A stretch of DNA of 64,000 nucleotides from Bog-473 sp963850095 (GTDB lineage: Bacteria > Actinomycetota > Acidimicrobiia > Acidimicrobiales > RAAP-2). Location of the stretch: positions 62,001 through 126,000 of the forward strand of contig CAWKJX010000011.1 of NCBI GenBank assembly GCA_963850095.1. The letters are read 5' to 3'. The translations under genes were made by a program, and so were the position numbers. A model generated the notes under the pieces. The model saw only the letters and a program-made list of their open reading frames with translations, did not search any database and was not told where the DNA came from. Below, in pieces: positions 16,971-27,863 of this stretch (within the stretch, counting starts at the first letter, position 1; every line of letters starts with the position of its first letter).

Positions 16971-19433
16971 GTGGCCGTGGCCATCCCGACGACCTCACGG
17001 CCCTCGGTGCCCCTGCCCGGGCTGGCGGCCGACGAGATCCCCGAGTCGCGCCGTTACCGCCTGAAGAACCGGTTGCTCGGGCCGCCGCTCGTCACCGAGC
17101 AACTCGCCTCGGAGCGCCTGAGCAAGCCCAAAGCGCTGGGGGTGCTGGCGCCCGACTGCATCTCCTCGTCGGCCTACGGCACCGAGGAGATGTTGACCCA
17201 GCTCGTGCCCTACGTCGGCCTGGCCGCCTTCGCCCTCGTCGTCCCGATCACCCTGGCCATCCTCGCCGTGCTCTTCTTCGTCACCCTCTCGTACCTGGAG
17301 GTGATCCAGCTCTACACGAAAGCGGGCGGCTCCTACGTGGTGGCCCGGGACAACTTCGGCCCACGCGTCGCGCAGATCGCGGCCGTCGCGCTCCTCATCG
17401 ACTACACGGTCACCGTGGCCGTGCAGACGTCGGCGGGCACGGCGGCGCTGACCAGCGCGGTGCCCAGCCTGGCCAACACGACCGACACGGTCGCCATCAC
17501 GGTGGCCGTGGTGTTGCTCCTGCTCTACGGCAACCTGCGCGGCATCCGCGAGGCGGGGAGCTACTTCGCCATCCCCACCTACTTCTTCATTCTGTCGCTG
17601 GCGAGCGTGATCGTCCTCGGGTTCGTAAAGGAGGCGCTCGGCACCCTGCACTACATCCCGTTGCCCCCCGCCGACCAGCTCTACGGGGGGAAGATCGGCA
17701 CGCCCGGCGAAGGCTGGTTGATGGGGCTGGCCTTCATCTTCCTGTTGCGTTCCTTCGCCAACGGGGGGTCGTCGCTCACGGGGCTCGAGGCCATCTCCAA
17801 CGGGGTGAGCAGTTTCCGCAAGCCCGAGGCCCGCCACGCCCGCCAGGTGCTCGTCGCCATGAGCTCGACGTTGGCCTTCCTGGTGCTCGGCGTCACCCTG
17901 CTGGCCCGCTGGACGCATGCCGTGCCGTACCAGATCGGGTCGCCGACCGTGGTGTCCCAGGAGGCCAAGGCCGTCTTCGGGTCGAGCCCGGCCGGGCACC
18001 TCGCCTTCTACGTCGTGCAGCTGGCCACCATGCTCATCCTCTATACCGGCGGCAACACGAGCTTCAACGGCTTCCCGTACCTGGCCAGCTTCGTGGCGGG
18101 CGACCGCTTCCTGCCGCGCCAGTTGACGCGGCGCGGCCATCGTCTGGCTTTCTCCAACGGGATCCTCGTGCTGGCGGGCGTGGCCCTGGCCCTCGTGCTC
18201 GTCTACAAGGCACAGGTCAACGGGCTGGTGGCGCTCTACGCCATCGGCGTGTTCACCGGCTTCACCATGGCCGGCTCGGGGATGGTGAAGCACCATCTGA
18301 CGGCGCGTGGGGGCCACTGGAAGCGCAGCGTGCTGATCAACGGGTTCTCCGCCTTCCTGTCCTTCACCGTCGTGCTCATTTTTGCCGTGGCGAAGTTCAA
18401 GGAGGGTGCCTGGCTGATCTTCGTGGTCGGGCCGCTCCTCTACATCGGCCTGATCCGCCTGCACCACCAGTACGTGGAGGAGGCCGAGATGCTCGAGACG
18501 GGGGTGGCCGAGGCGTCGGAAGCCCCCGTGCTCCGGCACCACGTGGTGGTCGTGTTCGTCGACCGCCTCGACATGGCGACCGTGCGCGCCCTGCAGTACG
18601 CGCGCACGCTGACGCCCGACGACCTGCGGGCGGTGCACTTCGACATCGACACCAAGGCGGCCCGCGAGCTCGAGGCCGAGTGGGGCCGGCAGGGTCTGGG
18701 CCGCCTGCCGCTCGACATCATTGAGGTTCCGGACCGACGCCTGGGCCGGGCGGCCATTGAGCTCGCGGCCGACGCCACGCTGGACGGCGACACCGAATGC
18801 ACCGTGCTCCTCCCTCGGCGCAGCTATGCCCGGGTGTGGCAGCGCTTCCTGCACGACCGCACCGCGGACAAGATCGCCGCCGTCCTGGGTCAGGTGCCGC
18901 ACGTGAGCGCCACCATCGTCCCCTTCGCCGTGGGCGGCCGATTCGGCGAACGGGTCCGCTCCTACGGCCGCTCCGTCCAGGAGCGGGCGCGGCTGGACGG
19001 GGAGGGCGACGGCGACGGTTCCGGCCGGCCGATCGACCACGAGGGACGGGCCGGGCTCGACCGCATGGGGCGGCGCGACGGCCCACGGCGCCCCGCCGTG
19101 ATGCTGGCGGCCGACCAGACGCTGGCCCAGCGGGCGGGGGCGACCACGCCGATCGCCGCGGTCGTGCCCCGCCAGCGCGTGAGGGTGGCCGGGCGGGTGA
19201 AGTCCGTCCGGGTGCAACCGCGGGCGGGCACGTCGAACCTCGAGTGCGTGCTGAGCGACGGCACCGGCGGGCTGCTCCTGGTGTTCCAGGGGCGGCCGAA
19301 GATCGCCGGCATCGACCCGGGGGCCCGCCTGGTGGCCGAGGGCATGGTCGGCACGTGGGGCCGGCGGCCGGCCCTGCTGAACCCCACCTTCGAGCTGGTG
19401 CAGGGCGCGCCGGCCGACCCCACCGAGACCTGA
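16971..19433 (+). CDS. APC-superfamily K+/amino-acid permease with C-terminal OB fold
   Basis: About 820 residues. The first 510 form a 12-helix APC permease (for example CISSSAYGTEEM, GGSYVVARDNFGP, FANGGSSLTGLEAISNG). A cytoplasmic domain starting HHVVVVFVDRLDMATVRALQYA follows, as in KUP/KimA-like proteins. After an acidic/arginine-rich linker, residues from about 731 form an OB-fold (QRVRVAGRVKSVRV, LECVLSDGTGGLLLVFQGR, VAEGMVGTWGRRPALLNP). In Mycobacterium a stand-alone OB-fold gene lies in the same neighbourhood (Rv2694c), so this is a fusion of normally separate neighbours. GTG at 16971 and 16977 are equally likely starts. It likely takes up potassium under control of the divergent TrkA pair. 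Confidence 0.85.
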   Translation: MAVAIPTTSRPSVPLPGLAADEIPESRRYRLKNRLLGPPLVTEQLASERLSKPKALGVLAPDCISSSAYGTEEMLTQLVPYVGLAAFALVVPITLAILAVLFFVTLSYLEVIQLYTKAGGSYVVARDNFGPRVAQIAAVALLIDYTVTVAVQTSAGTAALTSAVPSLANTTDTVAITVAVVLLLLYGNLRGIREAGSYFAIPTYFFILSLASVIVLGFVKEALGTLHYIPLPPADQLYGGKIGTPGEGWLMGLAFIFLLRSFANGGSSLTGLEAISNGVSSFRKPEARHARQVLVAMSSTLAFLVLGVTLLARWTHAVPYQIGSPTVVSQEAKAVFGSSPAGHLAFYVVQLATMLILYTGGNTSFNGFPYLASFVAGDRFLPRQLTRRGHRLAFSNGILVLAGVALALVLVYKAQVNGLVALYAIGVFTGFTMAGSGMVKHHLTARGGHWKRSVLINGFSAFLSFTVVLIFAVAKFKEGAWLIFVVGPLLYIGLIRLHHQYVEEAEMLETGVAEASEAPVLRHHVVVVFVDRLDMATVRALQYARTLTPDDLRAVHFDIDTKAARELEAEWGRQGLGRLPLDIIEVPDRRLGRAAIELAADATLDGDTECTVLLPRRSYARVWQRFLHDRTADKIAAVLGQVPHVSATIVPFAVGGRFGERVRSYGRSVQERARLDGEGDGDGSGRPIDHEGRAGLDRMGRRDGPRRPAVMLAADQTLAQRAGATTPIAAVVPRQRVRVAGRVKSVRVQPRAGTSNLECVLSDGTGGLLLVFQGRPKIAGIDPGARLVAEGMVGTWGRRPALLNPTFELVQGAPADPTET

Positions 19434-19446
19434 CGCCCACCTGAGT

Positions 19447-19480
19447 GGCCCGGCCCGGCGGTGGGCGCCGGGGCCGGGCC
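19447..19480 (+). terminator. Terminator-like hairpin after the APC-OB gene
   Basis: A very G+C-rich inverted repeat 13 bases after the stop codon: left arm GGCCCGGCCCGG (19447-19458), right arm CCGGGGCCGGGCC (19468-19480) with one bulged base and a 9-base loop. There is no U-run, which is common in high-G+C actinomycetes. Confidence 0.5.
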
Positions 19481-19512
19481 GCAGGAACACCCGTCAGCGG
19501 GCCGCAGGAACA
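19476..19512 (+). repeat. 14-base direct repeat upstream of the H+-PPase promoter
   Basis: GGGCCGCAGGAACA occurs twice, at 19476-19489 and 19499-19512, exactly 23 bases apart. The second copy ends 11 bases before the candidate -35 hexamer of hppA. Spacing of about two helical turns suits a regulator binding on one face, but it could also be a chance duplication. Confidence 0.45.
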
Positions 19513-19522
19513 TAAGGTCAAA

Positions 19523-19551
19523 TTGCCCACCAGGGCGCCCTTCGCTAACGT
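19523..19551 (+). promoter_or_regulatory. Candidate hppA promoter
   Basis: TTGCCC (19523-19528) and TAACGT (19546-19551) are separated by 17 bases in one of the least G+C-rich patches of the intergenic region. It lies about 160 bases before the hppA start, leaving room for a structured leader. Confidence 0.35.
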
Positions 19552-19645
19552 GCCCGGCGGCCCGGCGACGGGCGCGCCCTTGCCGGCGCGCCCTCGGCCC
19601 GGGGGCACGGAATCGACCGCCATGATGCTGGGCGCTGCCTAACCG

Positions 19646-19674
19646 GGGGAGGAGGGCAGACCCGTCTCCTCCCC
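19646..19674 (+). other. Perfect 9-bp hairpin in the hppA leader
   Basis: GGGGAGGAG (19646-19654) pairs perfectly with CTCCTCCCC (19666-19674) around an 11-base loop, 35 bases before the hppA ATG. The left arm is itself purine-rich and Shine-Dalgarno-like. It may stabilise the message or control translation; there is no U-run to make it a terminator. Confidence 0.4.
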
Positions 19675-19709
19675 GCAGGACCCATGGGAACAGAAAGGGC
19701 ACAGCCGGA

Positions 19710-22037
<2,328 letters not shown>

Positions 22038-22092
22038 CCTGGTCATCCCCACCGGAAACCGTCCGCCCGAGACCCGTCGAGGTGTGCCGCTC

Positions 22093-22121
22093 TTGACAGG
22101 CGGGTGGCGGGCCCTCACTGT
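22093..22121 (+). promoter_or_regulatory. Candidate topA promoter
   Basis: TTGACA at 22093-22098 followed after 17 bases by CACTGT (22116-22121), 57 bases before the topA start. The -35 match is perfect; the -10 match is poor. Confidence 0.35.
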
Positions 22122-22177
22122 GTGCCTCACCGTGCCGACCATTTCTCCCCACCCGACGACGCCCCACGGGGTGTGCC

Positions 22178-24982
22178 ATGGGTAAGGCACTCGTCATCGT
22201 CGAGTCGCCGGCCAAGGCGCGCACCATCAGCGGCTTGCTCGGCCCCGACTTCATCGTCGAGTCCTCCGTCGGCCACATCCGGGACCTGCCACGCGGCGCC
22301 GACGAGGTGCCCGCCGCGTACAAGGGTGAGGCGTGGGCGCGCCTCGGTGTGGACGTCGACAACGGCTTCAAGCCGCTCTACGTGGTCGGCACGTCGAAGA
22401 AGTCGGTGGTGGCGAATCTCAAGAAACTGTTGAAGGGCGCCGACGAGCTGTACCTGGCCACGGACGAGGACCGCGAGGGCGAGTCGATCGCCTGGCACCT
22501 CTCCGAAGTCCTGGCGCCGACGGTCCCGGTCAAGCGCATGGTGTTCCACGAGATCACGCCCGCCGCCATCGCCCGCGCCGTGGACGAATGGCGCGACCTC
22601 GACCGCCGCCTGGTCGACGCCCAGGAGGCGCGTCGCATCCTCGACCGGCTCTACGGCTACGAGGTGTCGCCCGTGCTGTGGCGCAAGGTCATGCCGCGGC
22701 TCTCGGCCGGCCGGGTGCAGAGCGTGGCCACCCGCATGGTGGTCGAGCGCGAGCGGGCCCGCATGCGTTTCCGGTCCGCCACCTGGTGGGGGATCGACGG
22801 CACCTTCGCCAATGCGGCCGCCCCGGCCGGCTTCGGTGCTGCGCTGGTGGCGCTGGGCGGCACCAGCGTGGCCACGGGCAAGGACTTCGACGAGAACGGG
22901 GAGCAGAGCGGCAAGAGCCCGGTACGGGTGCTGGGCGAGGAGGTGGCGACCTCGGTGGCCTCGGCCCTCGTCGGGCAGACCTTCCGGGTGAGCTCGGTGA
23001 CCGAGCGCCCGTTCCGGCGTTCGCCGGCCGCGCCCTTCATGACCTCGACCCTGCAGCAGGAGGCCGGGCGCAAGCTCCGCTTCAGCGCGCAGCGGGCCAT
23101 GCAGGTGGCCCAGCGGCTCTACGAGCAGGGCTACATCACCTACATGCGGACGGACTCGACGACGCTGTCGGACGAGGCGCTCACCGCGGCGCGCAACCAG
23201 GCCCGCCAGATGTACGGCGACGAGTACGTCCCCGCCGCCCCCCGCCGCTACGAGCGCAAGGTGAAGAACGCGCAGGAGGCGCACGAGGCCATTCGGCCGG
23301 CGGGGGAGACCTTCCGCACGCCGGCCCAGGTGGGCCGCGAGCTGTCGGGCGACGAGCTCCGCCTGTACGAGCTGATCTGGATGCGCACGGTGGCCTCCCA
23401 GATGAACGACGCCACCGGGACCAGCGCCCAACTCAGGTTGGCCGCCACCGTGCCGGCGGGCGTGGCCCAGGGTGAGGAGGCCGAGTTCTCCGCGTCGGGC
23501 CGGGTCATCACGTTCCCGGGGTTCCTGCGCGCGCACGAGGAGGGACGTGACGACGACGACCCCGAGCCCGACGCCGAGGAGCGGGTGCTGCCCGCCCTGG
23601 CCGAGGGGGACCAGGTGGTGGGTTCGACGTTCGTCCCGGGCTCGCACTCCACCCAGCCGCCGGCCCGCTACACGGAGGCTTCGCTGGTCAAAGCGATGGA
23701 GGAGCTCGGCGTGGGCCGGCCCTCGACGTACGCCAGCGTCATCGCCACCATCCTCGACCGCGGCTACGTGTGGAAGAAAGGCACCGCGCTGGTGCCGAGC
23801 TTCACCGCCTTCGCCGTGGTCGGCCTGCTCGAGCGCTACTTCGGCAACCTGGTGGACTACGGCTTCACCGCCTCCATGGAGGACGACCTCGACGACATCG
23901 CGGCCGGGACCGAGGAGGCCCTGCCCTGGCTCACGCGCTTCTACTTCGGCAGCAGTGCGCCCGGCGCCACGGCGAGCGACGGGACGGAGGTCGACACGCT
24001 CGGATTGAAGGCGACGGTGTCGGGGCACATGGCCGAGATCGACGCCCGCGAGGTGAACTCCATCCCGCTCGGCGACGGCAGCGACGGCGAACCGATCGTG
24101 GCCCGGGTCGGCCGCTACGGGCCGTACCTCCAGCGCGGGGAGGACCGGGCCTCGATTCCCGACGACACCGCTCCCGACGAGCTGACCATCGAGCGGGCCG
24201 AGGAGATCCTCGCCGCGCCGTCCAACGACCGCGTGCTCGGCCTCGAGCCGGACAGCGGGCTGGAGGTGCAGGTCAAGTCCGGGCGTTTCGGGCCCTACGT
24301 GCAGGTGGGCGAGGTGACGGACGGCGCCGAGAAGCCGCGCACGGCCTCGCTGTTCTCCTCCATGGAGCCGGCCACGCTCACGCTGGAACAGGCGCTGGAG
24401 CTGTTGCGTATTCCGCGCACGGTGGGGTCGGACCCGGAGACGGGTGAGGACGTCGTGGCGCACAACGGCCGGTTCGGCCCCTATCTGAAGCGTGGCGCCG
24501 ACACCCGCAGCCTGAGCTCCGAGGACCAGCTGTTGACGGTCACCCTGGACGAGGCGCGGGCCCTGTTCGCCCAGCCCAAGCAACGGCGGGGCCGGACGGC
24601 GGCGCCCCCGCTGCGGGACCTGGGGGCGGACCCCTCGACCAACCTGCCGGTCGTCCTGAAGGAGGGCCGGTTCGGGCCCTACGTGACCGACGGCACGACC
24701 AACGCCAGCCTGCGCAAGGGCGACGCGGTGGAGTCGATCACCATCGAGCGGGCCTCCGAGCTGCTGGCCGACCGCCGGGCCGCCGGCCCGGCCAAGAAGA
24801 GGAAGGCGGCCAAGAAGGCGGCGCCGGCCAAGAAGAAGGCCACGGCCAAGAAGACGGGCAAGAAGACGGCAAAGAAGACGACGGCCAAGAAGGCGATGGC
24901 CACCAAGAAGGCGGCCGGCAACGGGTCGTCGGCACCGGGCGAGCCGGCGTCCATGAAGGCTGCACCGACCGAACCCTTCTGA
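22178..24982 (+). CDS. topA: DNA topoisomerase I
   Basis: A 934-residue type IA topoisomerase. The TOPRIM domain is at the N-terminus (VIVESPAKARTI, YLATDEDREGE), and the catalytic tyrosine is Y322 in ITYMRTDST. Zinc fingers are absent; the C-terminus has repeated Topo C-terminal modules (each with a G.YGPY/GRFGPY core) and a lysine/alanine-rich tail of about 55 residues from about 868, typical of actinobacterial TopA and important for processive relaxation. It begins a tightly packed replication operon topA-tmk-holB. Confidence 0.97.
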   Translation: MGKALVIVESPAKARTISGLLGPDFIVESSVGHIRDLPRGADEVPAAYKGEAWARLGVDVDNGFKPLYVVGTSKKSVVANLKKLLKGADELYLATDEDREGESIAWHLSEVLAPTVPVKRMVFHEITPAAIARAVDEWRDLDRRLVDAQEARRILDRLYGYEVSPVLWRKVMPRLSAGRVQSVATRMVVERERARMRFRSATWWGIDGTFANAAAPAGFGAALVALGGTSVATGKDFDENGEQSGKSPVRVLGEEVATSVASALVGQTFRVSSVTERPFRRSPAAPFMTSTLQQEAGRKLRFSAQRAMQVAQRLYEQGYITYMRTDSTTLSDEALTAARNQARQMYGDEYVPAAPRRYERKVKNAQEAHEAIRPAGETFRTPAQVGRELSGDELRLYELIWMRTVASQMNDATGTSAQLRLAATVPAGVAQGEEAEFSASGRVITFPGFLRAHEEGRDDDDPEPDAEERVLPALAEGDQVVGSTFVPGSHSTQPPARYTEASLVKAMEELGVGRPSTYASVIATILDRGYVWKKGTALVPSFTAFAVVGLLERYFGNLVDYGFTASMEDDLDDIAAGTEEALPWLTRFYFGSSAPGATASDGTEVDTLGLKATVSGHMAEIDAREVNSIPLGDGSDGEPIVARVGRYGPYLQRGEDRASIPDDTAPDELTIERAEEILAAPSNDRVLGLEPDSGLEVQVKSGRFGPYVQVGEVTDGAEKPRTASLFSSMEPATLTLEQALELLRIPRTVGSDPETGEDVVAHNGRFGPYLKRGADTRSLSSEDQLLTVTLDEARALFAQPKQRRGRTAAPPLRDLGADPSTNLPVVLKEGRFGPYVTDGTTNASLRKGDAVESITIERASELLADRRAAGPAKKRKAAKKAAPAKKKATAKKTGKKTAKKTTAKKAMATKKAAGNGSSAPGEPASMKAAPTEPF

Positions 24983-24983
24983 C

Positions 24984-25619
24984 GTGGCGGCCCGCGGTCG
25001 CCTCATTGCGCTCGAGGGCATCGACGGATGCGGCAAGTCGACCCAGGCGCGCGCGCTGGCCGAGGCTTTCGGGGCCCACCTCACCCACGAACCCGGGGCC
25101 ACGCCGGTCGGCGCGCTGCTACGGCGCGTCCTGCTCGCTCCCGACGTCCCGGCCCCGTCACCGCGGACCGAGGCGCTGCTGATGGCGGCCGACCGGGCCG
25201 AGCACGTGGTGGCGGTGGTGGAGCCGGCACTGGCCGCGGGCGAATGGGTGGTCAGCGACCGCTACACGGGCTCCACCCTGGCCTACCAGGGCTACGGCCG
25301 CGGACTCGACGTCGACGGGCTGCGTGCCTTGGTGGCGTGGGCCACCGGGGGACTGGCCGCCGACCTCTCCGTGCTCGTCGACGTGCCGGTCGAGGTGGCG
25401 GCGGGCCGGATGGCCGGCGCTCCCGGTGGCGCCGACCGCTTGGAGCGGCTCGGCCCGGAGTTCGCGGCGCGGGTGCGCGATGGGTTCCTGGCCCAGGCCG
25501 AGGCCGAACCGGACCGGTGGGTGGTGGTCGACGGCACGGAGGACGAGGCGTCGCTGACGGCACGTATCGTCGCGGTCGTGCGCGCCCGGCTCGGTGAACC
25601 GCCCGCCCCGATCCGGTGA
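24984..25619 (+). CDS. tmk: Thymidylate kinase
   Basis: A 211-residue dTMP kinase. P-loop GIDGCGKST at residues 12-20, the DR(Y) motif in VVSDRYTGST and a short lid region after VDVPVEVAAGRMA. It starts at a GTG one base after the topA stop and its stop overlaps the holB start by 4 bases, so topA-tmk-holB are translated together. It phosphorylates dTMP to dTDP for DNA synthesis. Confidence 0.95.
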   Translation: MAARGRLIALEGIDGCGKSTQARALAEAFGAHLTHEPGATPVGALLRRVLLAPDVPAPSPRTEALLMAADRAEHVVAVVEPALAAGEWVVSDRYTGSTLAYQGYGRGLDVDGLRALVAWATGGLAADLSVLVDVPVEVAAGRMAGAPGGADRLERLGPEFAARVRDGFLAQAEAEPDRWVVVDGTEDEASLTARIVAVVRARLGEPPAPIR

Positions 25620-26713
25620 GCGAGGAGCATCCCGTCAGCGCGCTCTTCGACGGCGTCGTCGGGCAGGAGGACGCCGTCGCCGCGCTGCGGGCGGCCGCGC
25701 GCACACCCGTCCATGCCTACCTGTTCCTGGGGCCGTCGGGCAACGGTGGCCTGGCCGCCGCGCACGGGTTCGCCGCCGCGCTCCTGTGCCCCGACGGCGG
25801 GTGCGGCAAGTGCGCCACCTGCCGGGCGGCGCTGGCCGGGACGGACCCGGATCTCCACCTCGTGCGCCGGACCGGAGCATCGGTATCCAAGGACATGATC
25901 CGCCAGGTCGTCCAGCTGGCCCACCGGCGGCCCCTGGCGTCGGCGCGCCAGGTGATCATTGTGCTCGACATGCATCTCGTACTCGACCGGGCTCCCGTGT
26001 TGCTCAAGGCCCTCGAGGAGCCGCCGGGCGACACCGTGTTCGTGCTCCTGGCCGACGAAATGAACGCGGACCTGGTCACCATCGCCAGCCGGTGCGTGGC
26101 GGTGCCCTTCCCCCAAGTGCCGCGGGACGTGGTACTGCAGTGGCTGGCCGAGGCGGGCGTGGCGGTCGACCTGGCGGCGGCCGTGACCGACAGCAGCGGC
26201 GGCAATCCCGAGCGGGCCCGCGTCATGCTCGAGGATCCCGACGTCGCCGCGCGCGTGGCGCTGTGGGCGTCGGTGCCCGACGAGTTGCGTACCGCCGGCA
26301 CGTCGGCCGCGGGCCTGGCCCGCCGGGTGATCGAATCGGCCGATCGGGCCGTCGAGCCACTGCGGGCGGAGCACGGTCGCCAGCTCGAGTCGTTGACCGA
26401 GGCGGCCAAGGAGATGGGTGAGCGCGCCCTGCCGGGGCGCAAGGAGATTGTGGAGCAGTACCAACGCGAGGAGCGGCGCTTCCGGACGGACGCCCTGCGA
26501 GCCGGCCTGGGCGTGCTCGCCCGGACCTACCGCAACCGGGTCACAGCGGCGGCGGCCGGCACGGTGCCGGTGCCGGTGGGCGACCAGGACGTGCGCAGCG
26601 CGGCCACGGCGGTGGGGCTCATCACCGAGGTGGCGCAGGCCCTGCCCCGTAACCCCAACGAGGCGCTGCTGCTGCAGTCGCTCTTCGTGCGGCTGGCTGC
26701 TCTGGCCGCCTGA
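25616..26713 (+). CDS. holB: DNA polymerase III delta-prime subunit
   Basis: A 365-residue clamp-loader subunit. N-terminal AAA+ module with the start VSALFDGVVGQEDAVAALR, a P-loop region GPSGNGGLAAA that lacks the lysine (delta-prime is not an ATPase), a four-cysteine zinc module (CPDGGCGKCATC), and the SRC motif in TIASRCVAVPFP. It holds the clamp loader together during loading of the beta clamp. Downstream of tmk with a 4-base overlap; a 97-base gap follows. Confidence 0.93.
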   Translation: MSEEHPVSALFDGVVGQEDAVAALRAAARTPVHAYLFLGPSGNGGLAAAHGFAAALLCPDGGCGKCATCRAALAGTDPDLHLVRRTGASVSKDMIRQVVQLAHRRPLASARQVIIVLDMHLVLDRAPVLLKALEEPPGDTVFVLLADEMNADLVTIASRCVAVPFPQVPRDVVLQWLAEAGVAVDLAAAVTDSSGGNPERARVMLEDPDVAARVALWASVPDELRTAGTSAAGLARRVIESADRAVEPLRAEHGRQLESLTEAAKEMGERALPGRKEIVEQYQREERRFRTDALRAGLGVLARTYRNRVTAAAAGTVPVPVGDQDVRSAATAVGLITEVAQALPRNPNEALLLQSLFVRLAALAA

Positions 26714-26755
26714 GCCGCCTGAGCTCGGTCCCCGAATCGCACCACCAGGGCGCGT

Positions 26756-26772
26756 TAACGCCGGTGGCGTTA
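26756..26772 (+). promoter_or_regulatory. Candidate operator palindrome before the ABC exporter genes
   Basis: Perfect inverted repeat TAACGCC-GGT-GGCGTTA (7-base arms, 3-base centre); the left part also forms the palindrome GCGTTAACGC (26752-26761). It lies 38 bases before the permease ATG, where a repressor dimer could block transcription. A strong ribosome binding site AGGGAGGG follows at about 26798-26805. Confidence 0.45.
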
Positions 26773-26810
26773 GTGTCGCGTGATTCGCCGGCCGGCCAGG
26801 GAGGGAACGG

Positions 26811-27863
26811 ATGCTCGCGGTAACGTTCGCCGACCTGTGGTTTCGCGCCCGGCAGTTCACGATCGCCGTGGTCGGCGTCGGGCTGGTGCTGGCGCTCGCC
26901 CTGGCGCTGAGCGGGCTGGCCGACGGCTTCCACGCCGAGGTGGCCGAGGCGGTGGACGCCGTCGGCGCGACCTCCTGGGTCATGTCCACCTCGGCGCACG
27001 GGCGCGTCACCGACTTCGCCGCCTTCTCCGAAGACGAGGTCTCGTCGGTGGCGCACGAGGCCGGGGTGCAGCGTGCCTCGGCGCTGCTCTTCGCTCCGGC
27101 CCAGGTGGTCCAGGTCGCCGGGGCCTCGTCGTCGACGACGGTCAACCTGGTCGGCGTGCAGCCGGGGGGGCTGGGCGATCCGCAGGTGGCGTCCGGGCAC
27201 CGCCTGTCGGGGCCCGGCCAGGCGGTGGTCGACTCCAAGCTGGCGGCCTCCGTGGGCAGCGTGCTCACCCTCGACCGGCACCCCTACCTCGTGGTCGGGA
27301 CGGTGGACGGCCGGACCATGACCGGCGGCGTCCCGCTCGTCTACATGCCCCTGGCCACGGTGCAGCTGGCGGTCACAGGCGGCCAGCGGCTGATCACGGC
27401 CGTGGTCACGACGGGGACGGCCCGGGAGGTGCCGACGGGGCTGGTGGCGCTGCCGCCGTCGGCGGTGGTCACCGGCACCGTGGGCCAGTTGCAGAGCGCC
27501 GTCCAGTCCATCGACAACACGCGCTGGCTGATGTGGATTGTGGCCGCGGCCATTGTGGCGTCGATGCTCTACGTCGCGGCGCTGGAGCGAAAGCGGGACT
27601 TCGCCGTGCTCAAGGCGCTGGGATCGTCGTCGAGCGCACTCTTTGCCAGCCTGGTGGCCGAGGCCGTCGTCGTCACGCTGCTCGCCACCCTGCTGGCCGA
27701 GGTGCTGGCCAGCCTGCTCACGCCGATGTTCGCCCAGCCGATCGACATCACGCCCGATGCGCGCCTGGCCCTTCCGGCCATTGCCGTCGTGGTCGGGATC
27801 CTGGCCAGCGTCACCGCGCTGCGGCGTGTCACGGGCGCCGATCCGGCGACGGCGTTCGGATGA
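26811..27863 (+). CDS. FtsX/MacB-type ABC transporter permease
   Basis: A 350-residue permease: one N-terminal helix (about residues 14-36), an extracytoplasmic MacB-type domain (about 37-240), then three C-terminal helices with the FtsX signature LYVAALERKRDFAVLKALGSS. Proteins of this kind do not transport through the membrane in the classic manner but transmit ATPase movement to extracytoplasmic partners or extrude lipoproteins/peptides. The ATG has a strong AGGGAGGG site. The stop overlaps the ATPase start (ATGA), so the two form one transporter. Confidence 0.9.
   Translation: MLAVTFADLWFRARQFTIAVVGVGLVLALALALSGLADGFHAEVAEAVDAVGATSWVMSTSAHGRVTDFAAFSEDEVSSVAHEAGVQRASALLFAPAQVVQVAGASSSTTVNLVGVQPGGLGDPQVASGHRLSGPGQAVVDSKLAASVGSVLTLDRHPYLVVGTVDGRTMTGGVPLVYMPLATVQLAVTGGQRLITAVVTTGTAREVPTGLVALPPSAVVTGTVGQLQSAVQSIDNTRWLMWIVAAAIVASMLYVAALERKRDFAVLKALGSSSSALFASLVAEAVVVTLLATLLAEVLASLLTPMFAQPIDITPDARLALPAIAVVVGILASVTALRRVTGADPATAFG

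Noticed and set aside
22127..25102. A 991-codon open frame on the minus strand
   Set aside because: It is the mirror of topA, whose codons with G/C at the third position leave long open antisense frames. The composition (histidine, arginine, glycine) and lack of motifs show that it is not real. The same applies to other long antisense frames, for example 16995-19490 and 20523-21290.
26780..27859. A long frame reading through the permease region into the ABC ATPase
   Set aside because: The first 360 codons are an arginine/glycine-rich out-of-frame reading of the permease gene. Only the part from the ATG at 27860 is real.
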